Shown here: one piece after another, positions 1 through 27,706 of the stretch
Layout of the letters: each line of letters begins with the position of its first letter
Numbering within the stretch: the stretch's first letter is position 1
Source of the DNA: Piliocolobus tephrosceles
Taxonomy: Eukaryota; Chordata; Mammalia; Primates; Cercopithecidae
NCBI RefSeq assembly: GCF_002776525.5
Contig: NC_045441.1
Coordinates: 123,624,275-123,688,274 of the forward strand
Direction: 5' to 3'
DNA length: 64,000 bases
Made by a program: the position numbers and the translations under genes
The notes under the pieces: generated by a model
Seen by the model: the letters and a program-made list of their open reading frames with translations, nothing else
Database searches by the model: none
What the model was told of the DNA's origin: nothing

Positions 1-2365
1 GCCCAGGTGGAATTCTAGAAACTGGATAGAAGGGTGTGGAAAAGAGAAGCTGGCCCCTCAGGCTACACTGGGATTTGGGGCTGTAAGAGGACCTGAGGAG
101 CCATCAGCTGCTTCCACTGCCTTCAAGGGACAGAAGGACTTGGTATAACCTAGGGGGCTGGATCCTAGAGAGCCGTGAATTCCCAGAACGCTCCTCCAGG
201 GAAATCTTCCTGGGTTGAATCCAACACTGACTGTGCTCATCCCGGCTGGGCACCCTCCCAGGGTCCTGCCCATGAGCCCCGTGAGAAACCATGATAGACA
301 GCAGCAAGGACATTGCACTATAGCAGTTTGTGCAATTTTATCAACATAAGGGACACAGTGTTGAGAAACCTCGTTCTTTGAAATCAGATCCTGAAAAATG
401 ATGCTGTTTGAAATCGTCTCTGGAGGCATTGTTCAGAGATTTTCCAGTGCAGACCTTACTTGCCCGTGTGATTTTAATATTTAGTTCCGTCTTTCCATTG
501 GTCTCATTATCTTAACAATTCTGCTCTTTGGAACATTATTTTGGCAAAATCCCAGTTTCATGAATGTATGTTGTGCCCCCAACTTCACCAGAGGCAAAGG
601 TCCCCAGAGATGAGGCCAGAACCATTGTTCTACAACTGCCACTGACTTTGCTCTCTGAAGGGTGACTTCATTCATCGTGATGAGTCCACCAGAGTCCTGA
701 GGCTGGGCTGGAGTCTGCCCAGGAAGGTGGAGCGGTTTTGATTCCACAATGGGAAGGAAGAATGGAGCTCTCCACTGGTGAATGAAGCAGCACCTGTCTT
801 GATCCACAGACCTTCTTGCATCCATCTGCTCCTTGGATGAATTGTTAGTGGAATGAAGCTGGTCCCACTGAACTCCACAGCCTCGCCTTCTGCTCCCTAA
901 GCCACACTTTTCAGCATACAAGCAACAGGCCTGAGCCCGAGCCGCTGACTGCTGAAAATACGACTGGAGCTTCAAAATGCAGAACCAGCTGTTCTCCCTG
1001 TCATTTGTGGCATGACTTAATTCGCTTCCTCCTCCTCCACTGCAGGCAAGGCTCCTAAGGGGCAGTCCTTAGAAAAATTCTGAGGGTTCTGTTGGAAAGT
1101 AGGGAGGGGAGGCAGCTTGCCTTTTATCTTGCTTATGCTCCTGGGCTGAGTCTCAAATTGTCATGCTATAATGATCTATCCTAAGCGGAGATCTAGAAGG
1201 CAGGTAACCGATTTAAACACTTACCAGTGACTACCTTATTTTTCCAAAGAGTGTTGAAGCCAACTGGGGAAACAGTGGGGATCAGGTCAGATGATTTGAT
1301 GTAACTGTTGTTAACAAAACTAAAATCTACTCATTATCATCAGAGGGTGACATAAGAGGCCTGCAGTTTAAGTCGGGATAAGGTGTGACCTGCCGACTCT
1401 GACAGGGGAACCTGGACCCCTGTAATCAGCAGATGCCATGAGGGTCCCAGGCCCGAGGCTGCCAGGCAGTGAGGGCAGCCTGTGCAGTGGGGCTCTGGGT
1501 TCCACACTGGGCTCAACCCCAGCTGCAGAGGGGCGAGGTGTGCCCTTCCATCCCTGGGTGAGGGCCAGGAACCACCACTGCCCAATTAACTATACCTTTA
1601 GAGGTACATCTTAAACACAGATCACCTGTAAAGCAGTTAATGTGACTTGATCATGGGGGTCCTAATTATCCAATGAACAAGGCCAGCCACAAAACAACCT
1701 AACTTGATGAACTTTCAAGTCAGCACTTGTCTATTCCATTCCTTTCTTGGCCTTAGTCAAACTTAACTCTGGATAAAGAAACAGTAACAAAAACAACAGC
1801 ATTCTGCCGCAAAGCCTTTACTTTTGCAGCCCTATTTCATCCTCCAATTGGAAGCCATTTATTTATGCTTTTCTTTCCTCTCGTCTAGACAACAGGCTTC
1901 AGGAGAGCAGTTTCTCTCAGGTTGTGATGCTTAGTCAACACCGAATTCGGCCTTCACACATAGAAGGAGCAACCAAGGAATCTGGAATCGAACATGGGCT
2001 TACCCTAAAGCTGTGGCTCAGCCTTGGCTGCACACTGGAATCACCTGGACAGCCTGTATACGCCTGCTGTCCTGACCACAGCCCAGACAATCAGATCAGC
2101 CTCCAGGGCGAGGTCCAGACATCACCAGACTTAAACCCCCCAAAGGTGACCCGGTGTGCAGCCAGGATGAAACCCACGGCCCTAAAGCTAAATGGGTAAA
2201 GTACTGGGGTGGGGGGCCCCCAACTTGTAGATGAGGACTTGTAGAAAAGCCAAGTCCTCACTCCTTTTGCATCACTGACTGGCCTGCTTCACGGGTATCT
2301 GGAAAGTGATGGTTGAAAGTGAGACAGAAGGTTGCTATTGTTTTAAAAAACCAAAGCTCACAAAA
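1..2365. other. Intergenic DNA downstream of AKR1B1
   Basis: No open frame here resembles a known protein and no exon-like splice pattern was found. The only element I recognise is a MER5-like fragment near 2015-2140. The rest appears to be unique, old intergenic sequence. Confidence 0.6.
2015..2140 (+). repeat. MER5A-like DNA transposon fragment
   Basis: The stretch has the MER5 signature of a cacactggaatcacctgg block followed by a degraded cagacaatcagatcag block. MER5 elements are short non-autonomous hAT-Charlie relics. Identified by eye; the edges are approximate. Confidence 0.55.
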
Positions 2366-2743
2366 CCAAGCTCACAAAAGCACTTTTTATTTGAGGCAAA
2401 GAGAAGTCTTGCTGAAAGGATTACAGTTCCAAGCAGTCAAAACTCAACTGTTAGTGGCACTATTTTGACCTGGTAGATTTTGCTTCTCTTTGGTCAGAAA
2501 AGAGTATTCAGGTTGTACTGTCCCCAGTGGGGCAAAAAGAAGGGCAAAGCAAACTAGAAGAGACTTCTACTCTACTGACAGGGTTCTTCAGATCCAACAT
2601 CAAGCTAGACATGCCCTCGCTGGCCACTCAACAGGTTGCTGTCCCGCTGCTGAGTGACACAGGCCATACTACATTTTCAAGAAAAAAAATGAGGCAAGAA
2701 ACACAGGTATAGGTCACTTAGGGATGAGCAGGCATCCACAGCT
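2366..2743 (-). other. AKR1B1: AKR1B1 3' untranslated region
   Basis: The 3' UTR runs from the TGA stop (2744-2746) to about 20 bases past the AATAAA signal on the minus strand. The implied length of about 380 bases fits the roughly 1.4-kb AKR1B1 mRNA. The exact cleavage point is inferred. Confidence 0.75.
2386..2391 (-). terminator. AKR1B1: AKR1B1 polyadenylation signal AATAAA
   Basis: On the plus strand this reads tttatt, so it is a canonical AATAAA on the gene strand, 353 bases past the stop codon. It is the first canonical hexamer I found in the 3' UTR. Confidence 0.75.
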
Positions 2744-18812
<16,069 letters not shown>

Positions 18813-18850
18813 GGCTGCTGCGCTCCCCAGACCCCCGCCCAGAACGGTGC
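18813..18850 (-). other. AKR1B1: AKR1B1 5' untranslated region (inferred)
   Basis: About 38 bases between the expected transcription start, roughly 25-30 bases downstream of the TATA-like box, and the ATG. The start site is inferred, not seen. Confidence 0.55.
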
Positions 18851-18872
18851 GGTAGTTGCCGCGGCCCGTACC

Positions 18873-18880
18873 TTTAAATA
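18873..18880 (-). promoter_or_regulatory. AKR1B1: AKR1B1 TATA-like box (TATTTAAA)
   Basis: On the gene strand this reads TATTTAAA, about 60 bases before the ATG. The aldose reductase promoter is known to use a TATTTA-type box at this distance. Confidence 0.8.
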
Positions 18881-18942
18881 GCCCGTGAGGCCGGCAGAAA
18901 GGGCGCCTGCGGTTGGCGCGCCGCTGCTCGAAGGAGCCTTCT

Positions 18943-18949
18943 GATTGGT
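18943..18949 (-). promoter_or_regulatory. AKR1B1: AKR1B1 CCAAT box
   Basis: On the gene strand the sequence reads AACCAATCAG, about 65 bases upstream of the TATA-like box. It is a good NF-Y site and matches the CCAAT position known for the family. Confidence 0.75.
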
Positions 18950-18990
18950 TGTGTCGGAGGTTCCGCGGCCGCCTTCCCCAGGGGTCGGCG

Positions 18991-19026
18991 GGGATGCTTC
19001 TTCCGCCAGGGATGCTTCTTCCCCCA
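18991..19026 (+). repeat. Two-copy 18-bp tandem repeat upstream of promoter
   Basis: Two adjacent copies (18991-19008 and 19009-19026) differ at one base. Each contains ggatgcttcttcc, so the gene strand carries two GGAA cores about 150 bases upstream of the likely start. Confidence 0.85.
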
Positions 19027-19084
19027 GGTCCTAGTGGCACCGAATTCCTTCCGCCCCCATCGCTAGCCCCCGTCCCGCGTAGCA

Positions 19085-20440
19085 GAAAAGAGTTCCTCAG
19101 CTCCTGTATTTCGTGGGAAAGCGAATGCTTTAGCGAAAATAACAGGCATCCCATAAATACATAGACTGGAAATAAGTTTTGGTTTCATTAAGAGCCCAGA
19201 AGAATGCCTTTGTCTATTGTCCGATCCCAGTTTGATGCTCTTTGGGAGTTTGACTAATACCTTGTCCTTAATCTATGTGAATCATACTGACTATACATAT
19301 AGTTCACCGTACTTTGTTCTTAGACAAAGGTGCATGCCAGAAAAATGGCTTGCAATCTTTTTGCAAAGCACCTTCACAAAATACGGGTTTGCCCAGCCTT
19401 TTTGTAGCCTTCTACAGCTCTCTTTGCACCCCATTCTAACACAGCTAAGAGGTGTTAGCTGTGTCTGTGCATACTAGGTGTAGTTCAGCAAGCCTTCTAC
19501 CAAAAGCCAGCATCCTTTGATGCTCTTGAGGTTAGAAAGCCTTGATGAGCTTGATCCAGAACACTCAGAAGAATTTGGAAAGACTCTCCATTCAGGGTCA
19601 GTAAAACAAATTTCATCAGTCTTTGGAAAGTGAGACTCTATCAAAGCAGTAACTTCTAGTACAGTAACTTAGCAAAACTCTCTAGAAGAAGAAAAATGAA
19701 CTGACAGAAACCCACCGAAGAAAAAGTTAACTCTAATATTGTAGCTTCCAGTATTTCAAATTAGAAGGTACAAAATAATAAATTGATCAGCCCTAATTGG
19801 CAGGTAGAAAAACACATTTTTCCAAGATAGCCTCAGAAAAGTCACTTGAAGATCATTGAAGACAATTTTGGTTTCTTTCCAACAACCTCTCTTCACGATA
19901 CTCTACCTCACCCCAACTGCTCTTTCTGCTCCATCACCCTCCAATCTTTCCCCTAATTATGCAAGTTTGGGAACTCCATCTGCCTGGTAATGACTCAAGC
20001 ACTAGGCCTCTCTAAACTCCATGCTGGTGATTTTCCATTTAGTGTTTTCTTTAAAAGTGCTCCCTCCTGGAAAAATTTATACAGAACAGACTAGCCCAGA
20101 TATTTTTCCATGTAACTTCTATAAAAATTGTTGCTACTGGGCAAATTCATTTGTCCCCAAGTAACAGAATTTGAACTTGAGCCTAAAACTGGGAACTTGC
20201 TTTGTGTAAAACAGCCAAGTTCCTTCTTCCATGAGAGTCCTCTTGACTTGGAGGTTGCTCTGCCAATTGAAACTCCCGGATCCAAATCCAAAGAGCTAAT
20301 CTCTTGTGAAAATGATACACCTTGAGTGGCCAGGTTGGTACACACAGAAGGGTCATCTGTTAGGGACATGGACTCAATATCAGAGGCTTTGTTGCTGTTT
20401 TGATAATAATTGAGTATACAGCTTGATTGCATGAAGGTAT
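19085..20440. other. AKR1B1 distal 5' flank
   Basis: Unique, mostly AT-rich sequence. Apart from the tonicity-response motif cluster (20026-20110) I recognise no element and no exon. Confidence 0.6.
20026..20110. promoter_or_regulatory. AKR1B1: Tonicity-response element (TonE/ORE) cluster
   Basis: Three matches to TGGAAANNYNY occur in 85 bases: 20027-20037 (minus, TGGAAAATCACC when extended to 20026), 20068-20078 (plus, TGGAAAAATTT) and 20100-20110 (minus, TGGAAAAATAT). NFAT5 (TonEBP) binds such sites. Human AKR1B1 is known to carry an osmotic-response region of several copies about 1.1-1.25 kb upstream, the same distance as here. A perfect AP-1 heptamer TGACTCA lies nearby at 19991-19997, and looser single matches lie at 19814-19824 (minus) and 19576-19586 (plus). 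Confidence 0.8.
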
Positions 20441-20457
20441 AACTGTGTCTAAAGTTG

Positions 20458-20578
20458 GAGTGATACCTATAGTCTCAGCTTCTCAGGAGGCTGAGGTGGC
20501 ATGATTGCTTGAACCCAGGAGTTAAAGACCAGCCTGGACAACATAGCAAGACCCTGTCTCTAAAATAAATAAATAAAC
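20458..20578 (+). mobile_element. Alu monomer fragment
   Basis: Reads from a diverged cctatagtctcagctt through gcttgaacccaggag to a ctctaaaataaataaataaa tail. One arm only, as in FLAM or a truncated AluJ. Confidence 0.75.
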
Positions 20579-20913
20579 CCAGAATATTTTGGCTGGGCCA
20601 TGCAAATGTGAAAAGTTGTATCAGTGGAATTTCTATAGCAACAATAGCACTCTAGTTGAGACATGCTATTGTAATGGCCCCCTAACATCCCCCATTGCCT
20701 CTGTAATCTTTGTAAAATGTACACATCTCAAGATTTTTGATCTCCCATCTTTTGATAAGTATACATATCAAAATTTAGTTTGAAAAAGGGAAAAAAAATC
20801 TTCAATGGAATCCTCCTGAGAAACACTCTAGTAATTGGAATCTTAACATGCTCTGAACCAGTAATCTCCCATCATGGGAATTATTTCCCAAGGAAATCAT
20901 TTAAAAGGAAAAC

Positions 20914-20918
20914 ACACG

Positions 20919-20964
<46 letters not shown>
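20914..20964 (+). repeat. (CA)n microsatellite
   Basis: Starts with imperfect acgtgcgcgcacac and continues as uninterrupted CA dinucleotides to 20962. Likely length-polymorphic. Confidence 0.95.
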
Positions 20965-20966
<2 letters not shown>

Positions 20967-21499
20967 GGTATAGGGCTGGGCTGGGACCAAGGTAAGGCAA
21001 ATGAGGTACACAGGTGCAAATTTTCATGCCAGAAGGTAGGAGCTTCCTTACATTTATGTCCTTAGCTCTTGCCTCCCCTTAGTCCTAGGCCTGCACACAG
21101 GTATACACATATGTGTATGTATTTTTAAAATGCTGTATACATAAAGTAAAACTATAAATATCCAACAATAGCAAGAGATAAGGTGTAGCCATCAAAAGTA
21201 AAGATGATAAAGACACAGAGAAAAATATATATGAGGTAATGTTAAGGTGAAAGTAGAAAACAAAGTAATGTAACTATGACATGATGCTAAGAAGGAAAAT
21301 ACAACCTATAACATTTGGGAAAAATTAGGAAGAAGCCAGAAGCAAATGGGGAATACTCTTTGTCAGATTATTTCCTTAATAATCTGAACACATTTTGAAT
21401 TAAAAGACAACTTCTTATGAACTGTCCAATTCACACAGGATAAAACTTAAACTCCTGAGCCTGGCATTCAAGGCCGTGCGAGATCTGGTATGAGTTTGA

Positions 21500-21590
21500 A
21501 CATACAAAAAACCACCCAATTGTATATTTAAAAAGGTAAATCATATGGCACATAAATTATGCCTCAATAAAACTACTATAAACAAATGAA
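21500..21590 (+). mobile_element. L1M-type 3' end fragment
   Basis: The sequence aattgtatatttaaaaaggt, catatggcacataaattatg and cctcaataaaac is typical of old L1 3' ends. Confidence 0.6.
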
Positions 21591-22039
21591 GGTTACATGC
21601 TACATGTCCAACACAAGCTGGTGGAGCTGAGGGTGGCAGTAGGCTCTGTTCACATAAGGACTCGTGTTCACTCAAGGACTCAAGCTATGGAGGTTCTACC
21701 ACACTGTTTCCCTGCTGTCCCAACCTAAGGCTTCAGGGTTTGGCTTAGGAAGGCAAAATAGAACCTGAGTCTGAAATGAGCAATCAATTGCTCAGGCCTG
21801 GAAGTGGCACACATCACTTCTACCTATAATCCTTTGACCAGATCTGGTGGTAGAGCCCAGTCAGGCCTATCTTCAATGGGATGGGGAAGTGTCATCCTCC
21901 CGTGTGCCAGAAAACAGAAGTGAATGGGTATGGTGAGCACCAGAAGTCTCTTCCACAATGACAAACCACTACTGAGTCTTTATTATGGTTCAGACACTGG
22001 ATTATGGTTCAGCACTTGGCATATGTTATATGAAGGTGC

Positions 22040-22290
22040 TGCTGCTGCTGCTTATATATCTATTGAGCTTTGTATATGGCCAGCACCGTTCTATGAGCTT
22101 TATGTACATTAAATCATTTAATTTTCATAACCACCCCTTTCATGGATACCATTATCAATCCATCTTACATGTGAAGAAACTGAGATGCAGAGAAGTGAGA
22201 ACAATTGCTAAGATCTCACATTAAGTAAATGTTAGGGTCAATATTTAAACCTAGGAATTTGACTATAGCACTCAAACTCTCAACCACCAC
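22040..22290 (+). repeat. MIR SINE
   Basis: Degenerate MIR: tattgagctttgtatatgg, tttaattttcataaccaccc, gaagaaactgagatgcagagaagtg. Confidence 0.75.
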
Positions 22291-22879
22291 CAGTAGCTTT
22301 CAAATTTTTAAACTGTGACTCACACTAAGAATTTTGGAATGAGTGACGTCAGGAAGAAGGTTGATTAGAAATGCCTAGTTCTTATCCCTGCCACAAGACA
22401 GGACCAAGGGAATGAATAAACCACTAATATTTAACTGGAATGATGAAAAGAGAGCATTAAGGTGCAGTGGGGCAGTAGAGGGGAACTTGTAGTGATTGGA
22501 AGCCCAAGAGAGTACCATGGAGGCACATGGCGTCTGCAGCCCCGTCTTGCCTGCCACAATTGCATCAGCCCAGAGGCAGGAGGGAAGTCCCCTTGTAGGG
22601 AAAAGTTAAAAGAACCTCACCAGTCTCCATCGCCACTGTAAATGACCCCAGTCCTCATTATGAAATAATCCCACAGTCCTTGCAAGCCCTGTGCCCAGTT
22701 TGAAGAGCTTCTGGGAATCCACATAGCTGTATCACTCTGGATTAGGAGAACAGGGTGTGTACACACCCTTCCCGTAGTGAGCCAAGCTGCTGCAGCATGG
22801 CACCATTTTGAGATCAGAGCCATCTCTGGACTGTGCCTTGTTCTGGGGGCCATAACCATTGCACTTCTCCAGCACTGGG

Positions 22880-23505
22880 GCTCCATCTTCATTCCAGCCA
22901 GCCCACATGTGGGCCAATTGCACAAAGACTAGGCCCAGGATTGGCTGTGACTCTGGTCCTGCACCACAGTGAAACCAACCCCTGTCATCTGCAATACAGC
23001 TGAAGGAACAGTCTGGCAGTTTCACCCAGGGTGAACCTTCCTTTAAGCCAGCCAAATGGCTATGTGTCCTCCCTCAAGCAGGAGAGGTCCTAGCCCATCA
23101 AACAACTGACATGCCTACCCCCAGGCCAGTAGAGTGGCCATATGTAGATGTACAGGGCCTGAAAAACAGGCCTATAGCACCTACTGCCTCCATGAACACA
23201 CCCTTGGATTGCCTCACATTCACAACCAGGGCTTGGAGAAACGAGAAGCTGACTGAGTAGCTGTGGGCAGCCCACACAGGTGGCCGAATTCCACAACTCC
23301 AGCTGCATGGAGTCTGGGCCCAGGATTGCCTGTGACTCTGGTCCTGCACAGCAGTGAAACCAACCTACACTGTCTGCTTTTACAGTTGGAGGAAGAGTCT
23401 GGAAGTCTTGTCCAAGGAGAGCCTACCCTTAAGCCAGCTAAACTGCTGCACACCCTCTCCAAAGTGAGAGAGGTCCTTGATCCACCTAACAGCTGACATG
23501 CCACT
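22880..23505 (+). repeat. Diverged tandem duplication (about 386 bp) in L1 5' region
   Basis: The segment from about 22895 to 23112 recurs at about 23280-23500 with an offset of 385-387 bases. Shared blocks include gcccaggattg, ctgtgactctggtcctgcac, cagtgaaaccaacc and ctgacatgcc. Both copies are about equally decayed. Confidence 0.8.
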
Positions 23506-24211
23506 GGGCCCACAGAGCAGCTGTGTGCTCATGCCCAGGGCCTAAGACACAGTAGCAGCATGGGAACACACCCCTACCATGAACATGCTACTGACCTGCC
23601 CAAAGGACCTGCATGTGCAATCAATACTTGAGAAACAGCTCTGTTGGCCACCCCCAGCAGACATGCACCCAGGCCAGCCAAGAAGGTGTGTGGCTGCATC
23701 CCATACCTGAGAAATGGCCCTGTGGATTGCCCTGGCAAACACCCTTCCAGGCAGCTAAACAGCCATGCACTCATATCTTGGGCCTGGGAGATAGCCCCAT
23801 AGGCAATCCTTAGAAGGCAAGCAGGCGGGCCATCAAAGCAGGCACACACCTGCCCCCTCAGGCTTGAGAAACAGCCCCATGGCATGAAATCACAGTGAGC
23901 CAGACCCGAAGTTGGCCAACCCAATGTGGCCATACATGCACTCAGATGTGAGAAAGGCCTGGCAAGCCCGCCATGGCAAAGCTGCACTGCCACTGCCACA
24001 AAATCTCTCAACCTAGGACACTGAGATACTCACAAACATTGCAAGGAAAGATCACAGTTGAAGAAACTATGCAGATGCTACACTACTGCATCCAACTAGA
24101 AACAAAGCCAACACACTGCTCTGAACCTACTCCCCAAGACCGATCTATGAGAATAAGTCTTTCCCTATAAAACCTACTCCATGAAATTGGAAGGGGTGAC
24201 TGTTCCACCAG

Positions 24212-24586
24212 ATGTGTAGAAATCAGTGTAGGGACACATTAAGCAAGAAGAAGCAAGGAAACATAATGCTTCCAAAGGAACACAGTAATTCTCTGGTAAC
24301 AGACTGCAATAATAAGGAAATACACAAAATGCCAGGAAAAGAATTCAAAATAATAATCTTAAAGAAACTCAATGAAATAAAAGAGAATAAAGACAGAAAA
24401 CTCAATAAAATTAGGAAAACAATTCATGAATTGAATAAGAAATTCAACAATGAGAAGAACCAAACAGAAATCCTAGAGCTAAAGAATTCAATGAATAAAA
24501 TAAAAATACAACTGAGAGCTTCAATGATAGATGAGACCAAGCAGAAGAAAGAATTTCTGAACTTAAAGATAGGTCATTTGAAATAA
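24212..24586 (+). pseudogene. L1 ORF1 coiled-coil fragment
   Basis: A 124-codon open stretch rich in Lys, Asn, Glu and Ile in heptads (KIRKTIHELNKKFNNEK). This is the ORF1p trimer coiled coil of an L1M element, the RNA-binding chaperone half of the L1 machinery. The RRM and C-terminal parts are out of frame or lost beyond the next Alu. It is not an independent gene. Confidence 0.75.
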
Positions 24587-24720
24587 AACAAGCAAACGAA
24601 CAAAAAAGATAAAAAGAATAAAGGTGGCATACAGGAGTTATGAAGCACCATTAAGCATACAAATATTTGCATTATGGCATTACAGAAGGAGAGTATAAAG
24701 GAAATGATATAAAAAACTTA

Positions 24721-25022
<302 letters not shown>

Positions 25023-25646
25023 GCATATTTAATAAAATAATACCTGAAAACTTCCCAAGTGTTGGGAGAGAGACTGATAATCCTGATTCAGAAAGCTCAA
25101 AGCATCACAAATAGGTTGATTCGCCTCTCTGAGGCATATTATAGTCAAATTGTCAAAAGGCAAAGGCAAATAAATATTTCTAAAAACAGCAAGAGAAAAG
25201 CATCAAATGACATATAAGAGAATCCCCATTAGACTAACTGTGGATTTCTTAGCAGAAATTATACAGGTCAGGAGAAAAAGGGGTGATAATATTCAAAGTA
25301 CTAAAGAAAAAAAGACCACTCAAAAATATTATACTCAGCAAATATATATTTTGGAAATGAAGAAGAAATTAAATATTTCGCAGGCAAGCAAAAATTAAGG
25401 TAATTCATCACCGCTAGACCAGGTTTACAAAAATGCTCAAGGGAGTCATACATCTAGAGGTGAAAAGACCCTAATCACCATAATGAAAACATGTAAAACT
25501 ATAAAACTCATTGGTAGGGCCGATACACAAAGGAATAAGGGAAATCGAACCTTATCTCTACATAAAACCACCCAACCACAAAAATAAATAATAAGGGAGG
25601 AAATAAAGAACAAAGGATATACAAGACAACCAGAAAATTATTAATA

Positions 25647-26275
25647 ATGACAGGAGTAAGTCCTCAACTATCAATAATAGCCTTGAATGCAAATGGATTA
25701 AATTTCTCATTTAAGAGATATAGACTAGCTGAGTTAATTAAAAGAAAGAGGACACAACTATATGTTTCCTACAAGAAACTCATTTAACCAGCAAAGATGC
25801 ACATAGAAAGTCATTGAAAAAGATACTCTACTCAAAAGGAAACAAAAAAATGAGCAGGAGTAGATACATCAGACAAAACAGAATTCAAATAAGAAGCTAA
25901 AAAGAAAGGTAGATATTATGTAATAATAAAGGAATCAATTTAGCAAAAGAATATAACAATTGCAAATGTATATGCACCTAACACTGGAACACCTAGATAT
26001 ATAAAGCAAACATTATTAGATTGAAAGGGAGAGATATACTCCAATAGAGTGATAGCTGAGGACTTCCAAATCCCACTCTTGGTATTGGATAGATTCATCT
26101 AGACAGAAAAACAAGCAAGCAACATCCAATTTAAATTGCACTGTAGACTCAGTAGACCTAACAAATATTTACAGAATATTTTACACAATAGTTGCAGAAT
26201 ACACATTACTTTGATCAGGACATGGAACATTCTCCAGTATTGACCATATGTTAGGACACAAAATAAGATTCTAAA
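25647..26275 (+). pseudogene. L1 ORF2 N-terminal (endonuclease) fragment
   Basis: Starts ATG ACA GGA and reads SPQLSIIALNANGLN, the conserved beginning of the L1 ORF2p apurinic endonuclease, which nicks target DNA during retrotransposition. Stops follow within about 55 codons. The frame resumes after the Alu as FSDHNGIKLEL near 26722-26755. Catalytically dead. Confidence 0.8.
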
Positions 26276-26286
26276 AAAATTTTTAA

Positions 26287-26594
26287 AGGCCAGGTGCAGT
26301 GCTTCAGGCCTGTAATCCCATCACTTTGGGAGGCCAATGCAGGACGATTGCTTGAGCCCAGGAGTTCAAGACCAGCCTAGGCAAAATAGTAAGATCTTGT
26401 CTCTACCAAAAAGAAAAAAAAAAAAAAATAGCTGGGACTGATGGCACATTCATATGGTCCCAGTTACTCCGGAGGCTGAGGTAGGAGGATCACTTGAGCC
26501 CAGGAGTTCAAGGCTGCAGTGAACTATGATTGCATCATTGTACTCCAGCCAACCTGGGTGACAGAATGAAACCCTGTTACTATAAAACAAACAT
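26287..26594 (+). mobile_element. Alu inserted in L1
   Basis: Two-arm Alu starting ggccaggtgcagtgctt, with a middle A tract and a right arm ending accctgttactataaaac. Its tail has expanded into the neighbouring AAAT repeat. Confidence 0.9.
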
Positions 26595-26595
26595 A

Positions 26596-26638
<43 letters not shown>

Positions 26639-26652
26639 ATANNNNNNNNNNA

Positions 26653-26703
<51 letters not shown>

Positions 26704-26706
26704 ATT
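26595..26706 (+). repeat. (ATAA)n microsatellite with 10-N gap
   Basis: Tetranucleotide array grown from the Alu tail, broken by ten N at 26642-26651. A run of exactly ten N usually marks a scaffold join of unknown size, so the true repeat length is unknown. Confidence 0.95.
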
Positions 26707-26761
26707 TGAAATTATGTAAACTTTCTTCTCTGACCACAATGGAATAAAACTAGAACTTAAT

Positions 26762-27660
26762 AACAAGCCTGGGGCCAGGTACCCGGGCAAGATTGGCAAG
26801 TAGACTTCACTCACATGCCGCCCAAAAAATGGTTCTTCTATCTTCTAGTCTTTGTCTGTACTTTCTCTGAGTGGGTAGAAACATTCCCAACAACTTCAGA
26901 AGGTGCAAATATCATCACACACAAACTCTCATCATGCATATAATTCCCCGTTTCAGACTCCCAACATCTATCCAGTCCAATAACAGGCCCACCTTCATCA
27001 GTCAAATTACCCAAGGCATCTCTACATCCTTAGGCGTAAAATGGGTTCTCCACACACCCTACAAGGCCTCAATCTTCAGGCAAAATTGAAAAAGTTAACT
27101 CTGTCCTTAAAGCTCAACTCACCAAGCTGGCTCTAGAAACCCAACAGTCATGGACAAAAAACCTCTCTTTCACCCTCATGAGACTCCAGGCAACACCAAA
27201 GGCACCCTCTTTTTATAGTCCCTTTGAAATCATGGATGGCTGAACTTTCGTCTTGGAGCCTCCACCCTTCCCAGACTCTGAGCCACTCGGGAATTACCTT
27301 CTCTCCTTAATCCAGACACTGGATTTTCATTCGTGAAGCAGCAAATGAGACCATGCCTCTCCCTGTCAACACCTCCTTGTCCTCTCAACATAACTGTCTT
27401 GCAGGCACAGACATGTTTATCTGCCAACCTGATGCTCGCAAAAAGCTACAACTGAAGTGGACAGGCCCCTACACTGTGGTACTCAGCACACCAACTGCAA
27501 TGAGAGTCCAAGGCTCCCCCACTGGATCCATCGCACCAGGATCAAGCTCACCCCCAAGACTACTTCTTCCTCTAAAACATTAACAGCTAAGTGGTCCTCC
27601 AGGCCAGTTTCTCCTAGCAAGCTTAAATTAACCCCAAAATTTTTCTCAAAACCAAAAACC
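26762..27660 (+). pseudogene. Class I ERV pol remnant (integrase)
   Basis: Begins inside the integrase core with GQDWQVDFTHMPP, which includes a catalytic Asp, then reads TFSEWVETFPT. In another frame it reads ITQGISTSLGVKWVLHTPY and, further on, the C-terminal KKLQLKWTGPYTVVLSTPTA. These are hallmarks of gammaretrovirus-like integrase, which joins proviral DNA to the host genome. Gag, protease and RT are absent, so the provirus is 5'-truncated at the L1 junction. Several frameshifts and stops; not functional. Confidence 0.85.
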
Positions 27661-27706
27661 CCCTAGAAAGCCTAAACATGAGAAGACTAATCACCTTCTT
27701 CCAGAG

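Larger units (their letters stand above)
20579..22609. other. Intergenic DNA with small repeats
   Basis: Holds a CA dinucleotide repeat (20914-20964), an L1M-type 3' tail (about 21500-21590) and a MIR (about 22040-22290). No gene seen. Confidence 0.6.

Noticed and set aside
20780..21065. His-Thr repeat open frames
   Set aside because: Translation of the CA microsatellite.
22895..23500. CRISPR or other spaced-repeat array
   Set aside because: Only two long diverged copies, in a primate L1; no short regular repeat-spacer structure anywhere in the window.
24212..24586. Lys-rich coiled-coil frame as a new gene
   Set aside because: It is the L1 ORF1 coiled coil, collinear with L1 sequence on both sides.
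26450..26814. Ile-Tyr-Leu-Phe repeat open frames
   Set aside because: Translation of the ATAA microsatellite and its N gap.
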